Below are positions 7,187-11,877 of a stretch of DNA of 11,877 bases, in pieces. The stretch spans positions 1 to 11,877 of the forward strand of contig URFJ01000058.1 of the NCBI GenBank assembly GCA_900547135.1. The letters are read 5' to 3'. How positions within the stretch are numbered: the stretch's first letter is position 1; the number at the start of each line of letters is the position of its first letter. The notes beneath the pieces were generated by a model. It was not told the origin of the DNA, ran no database searches, and worked only from the letters and a program-made list of their open reading frames with translations. A program made the position numbers and the translations under genes. The DNA comes from an uncultured Eubacteriales bacterium (GTDB lineage: Bacteria; Bacillota; Clostridia; Christensenellales; CAG-138).

Positions 7187-9805
7187 TTGCAATATCACAG
7201 CGAAGATAAATATGATATATTAAGGGGATTTAATACCAATCCGGAAACCGGCCTTACAGGGAATCAGGTTCAACAAAAACTGGCTGAGTACGGGGAAAAC
7301 ATACTCAATGAAAAAAAGAAAATGACAACCCTGCAGCGCTTTTTTGACCAATTTAAGGACGTAATGATCCTTATCCTAATTGCGGCGGCCATTATTTCCT
7401 TTGTTATCGCCTGTACAACGGGCGGAGACGGTCACGAATTCTTTGAACCCGTCCTTATTCTGCTTATCGTCGTTTTAAATGCTGTAATGGGCGTATTGCA
7501 GGAGAGTAAGGCTGAGAAGGCTCTTGACGCGTTGAAAAACATGTCAGCACCTCACGCCAGAGTTATACGCGACGGCAGGGAACAGCTGATCCCGGCTTCA
7601 CAGCTTGTGCCAGGGGATATTATACGGCTGGAGGCGGGCGATTTTATACCTGCGGACGCGCGGTTGATCCGAAGCGCGGGGCTTAAATCCGAAGAATCCG
7701 CCCTTACCGGTGAGTCGGTGCCGTCCGAGAAGAGCGCTGAAGCCATTGTGGACGAGAAGGCGCCCTTGGGAGACAGAGACAATATGGTGTTTTCAGGATG
7801 CAGCGTTACCTACGGAACGGGTACCGCCGTTGTTACGGGTACGGGCATGAACACCGAAATGGGCAGGATAGCCGATTTGCTTAGCGGGGAGGCTGATATG
7901 CAGACTCCATTGCAGAAAAAGCTGGCTAAGCTAGGGAAGTATCTTGGCATTGTGGCGCTGGCCGCCTGCGGTATAATCTTTATCATAGGTCTTGCAAACG
8001 GCATTCCATCGCTTGATATCTTTATGACTTCGGTGTCGCTGGCGGTTTCCGCGATTCCGGAGGGACTTCCGGCAATAGTGACCATAGTGCTGTCCATTGG
8101 CGTTCAGCGCATGGTAAAGAAAAACGCTATAATCCGGCGTCTGCCGGCTGTTGAAACCTTGGGAAGCGCGTCCATAATATGCTCGGATAAAACCGGCACG
8201 CTCACCCAGAACCGCATGACGCTGGTAAAAGCCTATGTCGACGGCGCAGAAGATGCTGAGGACATAAGCTTTGGCAATACTGAAGACGTCAGGGAACTTC
8301 TTAAGCTTGCTACCCTGTGTTGCGACGGCTCCGTAGCAATAAATGAGGATGGAGAGCAGCATATAGGCGACCCTACCGAAACGGCAATCGTGCTTGCGGC
8401 GCATAGGAACGGGATGCCCAAGGAAGACCTTGAAAAAAGCTTCCCGCGCCTTGCGGAAATACCGTTTGATTCGGACCGCAAGCTGATGACCACGGTAAAC
8501 CTTATCGATGGCAGGAACATTGTAATCGTGAAGGGCGCTTTTGATATGATGACTAACCGCTGCGTCAGAGGCGATTTGGAAGCCGCGCGCCGCATGAACG
8601 AGTTTATGAGCGCGGACGCCCTGCGCGTGCTTGCTGTAGCATATAAAGAAATTAAAAGCGCGCCCAAGGAACCGGTGCCGGACGAGCTTGAAAATGGCCT
8701 TAGCCTGGTTGGCCTTGTTGGCATGATCGACCCCCCGCGTCCGGAAGCTAAGGAAGCTGTGGCTACCTGCCGCAAGGCCGGAATTAAGCCGGTAATGATC
8801 ACGGGCGATCATGTGGCGACAGCGTCCGCGATTGCCAAAGAGCTGGGAATACTGTTGGAGGGCGACAGGGCTATCACAGGCGCTGAACTTGACGCAATGG
8901 ACGACCCTGAGCTTGCTTTCGAAGTTGAGCGTATATCCGTATATGCCCGCGTATCTCCCGAAAACAAGATACGAATAGTCAAGGCATGGCAGAAAAGGGG
9001 CCAGGTAGTATCAATGACAGGCGATGGAGTGAACGACGCTCCGGCGCTTAAGGCGGCCGACATAGGCTGTGCGATGGGAATAACCGGAACCGATGTCGCA
9101 AAGGGTGCCGCGGATATGACCCTTACCGACGATAATTTTGCCACAATAGTGGAGGCGGTGCGCGAGGGGCGCGGAATATACGCTAATATCAAAAAGGTTG
9201 TCGGCTTTCTTTTGGGAACGAACATTGGCGAGGTTATTTCGGTATTCGTTTCAATGCTCCTATGGCAGAAGTCACTTCTATTGTCAATGCAGCTGCTGTG
9301 GATAAACCTGGTAACGGACAGCCTGCCCGCTATAGCGCTTGGGATGGAACCGGTTGAGCTTGATATAATGGAGAGAAGGCCTAAACCTAAGGACGAGGGA
9401 ATATTCGCAAACGGCCTGGGGGTTCGTGTAGTGCTCCAGGGACTCATGTTTGCGATACTAACGCTTATAGGCTTCAAAGCAGGTGTAAATGTTACAGGAA
9501 CGCTTGCTGGAGGGCAAACGCTGGCCTTTATGACCCTGTCGGTATCCCAGGTGATACAGGCGTTTAACATGCGCTCCGAGCATTCGCTGTTTAAAATCGG
9601 TGTGTTTACCAACCGTAAGCTTAATCTGGCCTCCCTGGTTTCATTGGCAATGGTGGCGTTGGTAATGTTTACTCCACTTTCCATAGTGTTTGGGCTGGAG
9701 TCGCTGCCCATGAATCTCTATTTGCTGGGCATGGGCCTAGCGCTTGTACCAGTGCTTATCATGGAGCTTTCCAAAGCCGCCGGGCTTATAAAGCATAAAA
9801 ATTAA
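7187..9805 (+). CDS. P-type calcium-transporting ATPase (P2A, SERCA/PMR1-like)
   Basis: This 872-residue membrane pump uses ATP to export calcium (possibly manganese) from the cytoplasm. It starts at TTG, 10 bases after AGGAGG (7171-7176). Domains in order: cation-ATPase N-terminal domain (1-70), M1-M2, actuator domain with TGES (174-177), M3-M4 with PEGLPA (Pro291, Glu292), phosphorylation domain with DKTGTLT (Asp334), nucleotide-binding domain with KGA (Lys449), DPPRPEA and TGD, hinge GDGVNDAPALK (612-622), and M5-M10. Compared with SERCA, the ion ligands Glu292 (M4), Asn679 and Glu682 (M5), and Asn707, Thr710 and Asp711 (M6) are kept, but the M8 glutamate (SERCA Glu908) aligns by eye with Gln788. 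Site II is thus intact and site I weakened, suggesting one calcium per cycle, as reported for some bacterial homologues. No heavy-metal-binding domain is present. It has its own promoter and terminator, so it is probably monocistronic. Confidence 0.95.
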   Translation: MQYHSEDKYDILRGFNTNPETGLTGNQVQQKLAEYGENILNEKKKMTTLQRFFDQFKDVMILILIAAAIISFVIACTTGGDGHEFFEPVLILLIVVLNAVMGVLQESKAEKALDALKNMSAPHARVIRDGREQLIPASQLVPGDIIRLEAGDFIPADARLIRSAGLKSEESALTGESVPSEKSAEAIVDEKAPLGDRDNMVFSGCSVTYGTGTAVVTGTGMNTEMGRIADLLSGEADMQTPLQKKLAKLGKYLGIVALAACGIIFIIGLANGIPSLDIFMTSVSLAVSAIPEGLPAIVTIVLSIGVQRMVKKNAIIRRLPAVETLGSASIICSDKTGTLTQNRMTLVKAYVDGAEDAEDISFGNTEDVRELLKLATLCCDGSVAINEDGEQHIGDPTETAIVLAAHRNGMPKEDLEKSFPRLAEIPFDSDRKLMTTVNLIDGRNIVIVKGAFDMMTNRCVRGDLEAARRMNEFMSADALRVLAVAYKEIKSAPKEPVPDELENGLSLVGLVGMIDPPRPEAKEAVATCRKAGIKPVMITGDHVATASAIAKELGILLEGDRAITGAELDAMDDPELAFEVERISVYARVSPENKIRIVKAWQKRGQVVSMTGDGVNDAPALKAADIGCAMGITGTDVAKGAADMTLTDDNFATIVEAVREGRGIYANIKKVVGFLLGTNIGEVISVFVSMLLWQKSLLLSMQLLWINLVTDSLPAIALGMEPVELDIMERRPKPKDEGIFANGLGVRVVLQGLMFAILTLIGFKAGVNVTGTLAGGQTLAFMTLSVSQVIQAFNMRSEHSLFKIGVFTNRKLNLASLVSLAMVALVMFTPLSIVFGLESLPMNLYLLGMGLALVPVLIMELSKAAGLIKHKN

Positions 9806-9824
9806 ACGGTTCATCCATGCAATG

Positions 9825-9856
9825 AGCGGCGCCGGTAATCACGGCGCCGCTTTTCT
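9825..9856 (+). terminator. Rho-independent terminator of the calcium ATPase
   Basis: A perfect 10-bp GC-rich stem, AGCGGCGCCG (9825-9834) with CGGCGCCGCT (9842-9851), has a 7-base loop and is followed by TTTTCT. It lacks a T-tract on the minus strand, so it serves the ATPase and not the convergent acetyltransferase. Confidence 0.9.
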
Positions 9857-9896
9857 GTATATTCAGCTCTACTTATACTCAGACAAAATCTGGTGG

Positions 9897-9909
9897 GCTT
9901 GGGTCAAGC
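9897..9909 (-). terminator. Weak hairpin downstream of the acetyltransferase gene
   Basis: GCTTG and CAAGC (5 bp, 3-base loop) lie 13 bases beyond the minus-strand stop codon. No proper T-tract follows, so this is at best a weak terminator. Confidence 0.2.
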
Positions 9910-9922
9910 ATAAATCCATCCG

Positions 9923-10789
9923 TTATGCGTGCGATAAAAGAGGAAGCGTCACCTTTTCCCGAGCGAATATGTTTTCCTTGCCTGACAGGACGAACAGCGC
10001 GTCGTCGCCATCAGCAGGTTTTACGAAACAGCCGGCCTTATCCTTAGGGGTAAAGCCAAAGGCTACAGTATCCGTTTTTGGCCGGGCCGTTTGCGCCAAA
10101 ATATCATCTAAATCCTTTCCGTCACTGCAATATATATCAAAACATGTCATCACTCGGCCATCAAACTCCGCAATCACGACAGCGTCCGCTTCCTCAAGAT
10201 AGTAAACGCAATCCCTCAAGAATGAAGAGCAATAGAACATCACAAGCCCGAAGTTGCCCACCATGGGCAGTTGGGAAAACGGATTTGACTTGCCGTAATA
10301 ATCCTCAAGGAGGGCTATATCGGTTGGACTCTCCATATTGAGTTTCCTAACGGCCACCTGCCTGGGCACGGTGCTTTTGCTATAACGATATTCCTTTTCA
10401 GAAACGAACCCGAACTTGGGGTAAAAATCAAGCACTGTATTGTTTGCATACAGATAGATTGAGTCGCACTTTTCCTTATAATCCTTAATGATCTCTTCTA
10501 TAAGAAAGCGCGCCAAACCCCTGTTTCTGTACGACGGTTTTGTCATAACCGTACCTACCTGAATATATTGCTTTGAATCCTCGTGAAACCTGCTTTGAAT
10601 CGTATTTACAGACGCATTAGCAACGACCAATCCATTGTCATGGATCGAATATGGGGTATAACTGTCGCTCCAATATCCATTCCTATGCCATTCCGCAAAG
10701 TTTAATCCAAATATATCATTAGCAAGGGTAAGAAAACCCGCCCTCACTTTATCATTATCCCTTACACGCTTTTCAAGCTGCAGTTCCAT
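9923..10789 (-). CDS. GNAT-family N-acetyltransferase with an extra C-terminal domain
   Basis: The 288-residue reading from ATG (10789-10787) is preferred: AGGGGGG lies 8 bases upstream of it, whereas the TTG eight codons earlier has no ribosome site in front. Residues about 8-150 form a GNAT fold: strand VGTVMTKPSYRNRGLARFLI carries the acetyl-CoA pyrophosphate-binding loop RNRGLA (88-93), and YPKFGF (123-128) is the usual motif near the C-terminal end of the fold. GNAT enzymes move an acetyl group from acetyl-CoA to an amine. Residues about 155-288 form a second domain (SNPFSQLPMV, LVMFYCSSFL, DAVVIAEFDG, VAFGFTPKD, ending LLSHA) that I recall as conserved in Clostridia/Bacilli homologues but cannot name; it may be a degenerate second GNAT-like half or a substrate domain. 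The acceptor is unknown. It is convergent with the ATPase and probably transcribed alone. Confidence 0.88.
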   Translation of the reverse strand: MELQLEKRVRDNDKVRAGFLTLANDIFGLNFAEWHRNGYWSDSYTPYSIHDNGLVVANASVNTIQSRFHEDSKQYIQVGTVMTKPSYRNRGLARFLIEEIIKDYKEKCDSIYLYANNTVLDFYPKFGFVSEKEYRYSKSTVPRQVAVRKLNMESPTDIALLEDYYGKSNPFSQLPMVGNFGLVMFYCSSFLRDCVYYLEEADAVVIAEFDGRVMTCFDIYCSDGKDLDDILAQTARPKTDTVAFGFTPKDKAGCFVKPADGDDALFVLSGKENIFAREKVTLPLLSHA

Positions 10790-10813
10790 ATAAAATACCC
10801 CCCTGCGTCCCAA

Positions 10814-11877
10814 ACTTACGTAATGACCACCATCTTCCCACCGCCATAAATCCGTTTCAATTCGATATAGGTTTATATGTGGGTACTGCCGTCCTGTTAT
10901 ACAAACTCGCCGCAGCGGCCGAACACAAACTTTTCAATAGCCCCGCCCCTACAAGTTAATCGCAAGGGCAGTCTGCGCCCATATACCACAAAGGTTTAGG
11001 GTGATTCAATCGCTACTAAGTACCCACCGCTACCCTCTGTTATGGAACTGTGGCGTAACCCATGGTCAAAGGCCAAAACCCGCCTTTATTTGTGCCCAAT
11101 CCGCTGGCGCTCATCAGCCCGCCGGTAAATTTACGAACAGTGAAATCGCCAATAAAACTACGTATGATTTTCTTTAAGTTGGCTTATAATACAGGCACAT
11201 TGTAACCGGCAGGATCGGCGAGTAGTTCAAGGATGGCATCGCGGCCCTTGATATTTAAGGTTTCGAACAACATACCGAAGATTTTGGTTGTGCGCCGTCT
11301 AATCTGGGAACCTTTTTTACAAGTTTTATACAGTATAACCGATATATGCGTGTATAGCAAGTATTCGGGCGCTTTGACAAGCCTGCACTTTTACTATAAG
11401 GAAAGGGAAAGAGCTATTGTTATCCTATAAATTATTTATTAACACAATATCAATCTAAACAGGGCAGCATACGGTTATCAATTAATACCCCTGATTACTG
11501 AATAAAACAGCTTGAATTACGACTTATCAACAAATGGCGAGGGAAGCACGTCAGGTCATTTGAATAAATCTTATAAAGCAAGCGGGGCATGGCTAGATAT
11601 TGCAAGATAGTTTGCCTGAATCGTTTTACCCGCACTATGGCAATATTTCAGCTTAATTTCATAAGTGGCAGGCATCCGCGGCTCGGGTGACCAATGGCTA
11701 TTAACCACCAGATAGGGCCGCCGAAAGCAAAGTGCCAGTGATAATTTAAATATGGTCTACACGCTTAGCTTGAAATAAGAACCGATATTCCAACGCCAGC
11801 CGTAATGATAGGGAACCTAAATACCCGTCCGCCTATGTATAAGCTTAGAAATAGTGATCCTTTTGCCCCGTTAAAAC
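10814..11877. other. Gene-poor terminal kilobase
   Basis: No convincing gene, RNA gene or mobile element is seen over about 1.06 kb. The longest open frames are about 65-68 codons and lack ribosome sites. Minor signals are a small AAAGGC/GCCTTT hairpin (11068-11073 with 11082-11087) followed by ATTTG, a TTATAC-A-GTATAA palindrome (11326-11338), and a perfect TTGACA with TATAAG 15 bases later (11374-11400). The region may be degenerate coding sequence or a regulatory spacer. Confidence 0.5.
11374..11400 (+). promoter_or_regulatory. Orphan promoter-like element
   Basis: TTGACA (11374-11379, perfect -35 consensus) and TATAAG (11395-11400, 5 of 6) are separated by 15 bases, shorter than the usual 16-18. 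No gene with a ribosome site follows within the window, so it might drive a small RNA or be fortuitous. Confidence 0.25.

Noticed and set aside
7931..8812. 293-codon minus-strand open frame inside the ATPase gene
   Set aside because: Also an antisense shadow; its translation has no domain features and overlaps conserved ATPase motifs.
8809..9711. 300-codon minus-strand open frame inside the ATPase gene
   Set aside because: Antisense shadow of a fully conserved P-type ATPase; no ribosome site or family features.
9822..10202. 126-codon plus-strand open frame over the ATPase terminator and the acetyltransferase
   Set aside because: Its start lies inside the terminator hairpin and the rest is antisense to the well-supported GNAT gene.
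11233..11430. 65-codon plus-strand open frame
   Set aside because: No ribosome binding site and the composition does not look like a folded protein.
11765..11877. Minus-strand open frame running to the window end, ending ...ITAGVGISVLISS
   Set aside because: About 37 open codons at a window edge are expected by chance across six frames, and no family is recognisable.
10814..11877. Searched for tRNA genes, CRISPR repeats and insertion-sequence ends
   Set aside because: No T-loop/anticodon pattern, no spaced direct repeats and no transposase motifs or terminal inverted repeats were seen.

Overview
The window looks like part of the chromosome of a Gram-positive anaerobe of the class Clostridia (Bacillota). 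The signs are strong AGGAGG-type ribosome binding sites, several TTG starts, a dockerin/cohesin surface protein and several small protein families that I recall mainly from gut Clostridia. This is inferred from gene content only; no marker gene is present. Gene density is moderate, with several gaps of 0.3-1 kb.

Layout. (1) Bases 1-2880 hold the 3' part of a large secreted modular protein with an Ig-like domain, a glycine-rich beta-helix-like repeat region, a FIVAR helical module, a cohesin, an InlB/Flg_new-type repeat and a C-terminal dockerin. The frame is open to the window edge, so the gene starts upstream. A strong intrinsic terminator follows at 2919-2955. (2) A 68-residue DUF6774-like protein (3244-3450) has its own promoter and strong ribosome binding site, and its stop codon lies inside a hairpin. 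(3) After a non-coding gap, an extended -10 promoter drives a divergent Fpg/Nei-fold protein (3905-4732). It keeps the H2TH and zinc-finger motifs but lacks the catalytic N-terminal proline. (4) A TIGR04076-type gene (4866-5196) is split by one extra T in a run of seven. (5) A short-chain dehydrogenase (5344-6114) and a class I SAM methyltransferase (6186-6854) follow in the same direction, 71 bp apart. (6) A P2A-type calcium-transporting ATPase (7187-9805) has an extended -10 promoter and a GC-rich terminator. (7) A two-domain GNAT acetyltransferase lies on the minus strand (9923-10789), convergent with the ATPase. (8) The last kilobase (10814-11877) has no convincing gene.

The genes do not form one pathway. 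They look like separate short transcription units: a surface/scaffold-type protein, a DNA-repair-fold protein, small uncharacterised proteins, an oxidoreductase plus methyltransferase pair, a cation pump and an acetyltransferase. I found no phage, transposon, CRISPR, rRNA or tRNA. The points most worth following up are the Fpg/Nei-like protein with altered catalytic residues, the T7 frameshift in the TIGR04076 gene, and the coexistence of a cohesin and a dockerin in one adhesin-like polypeptide.
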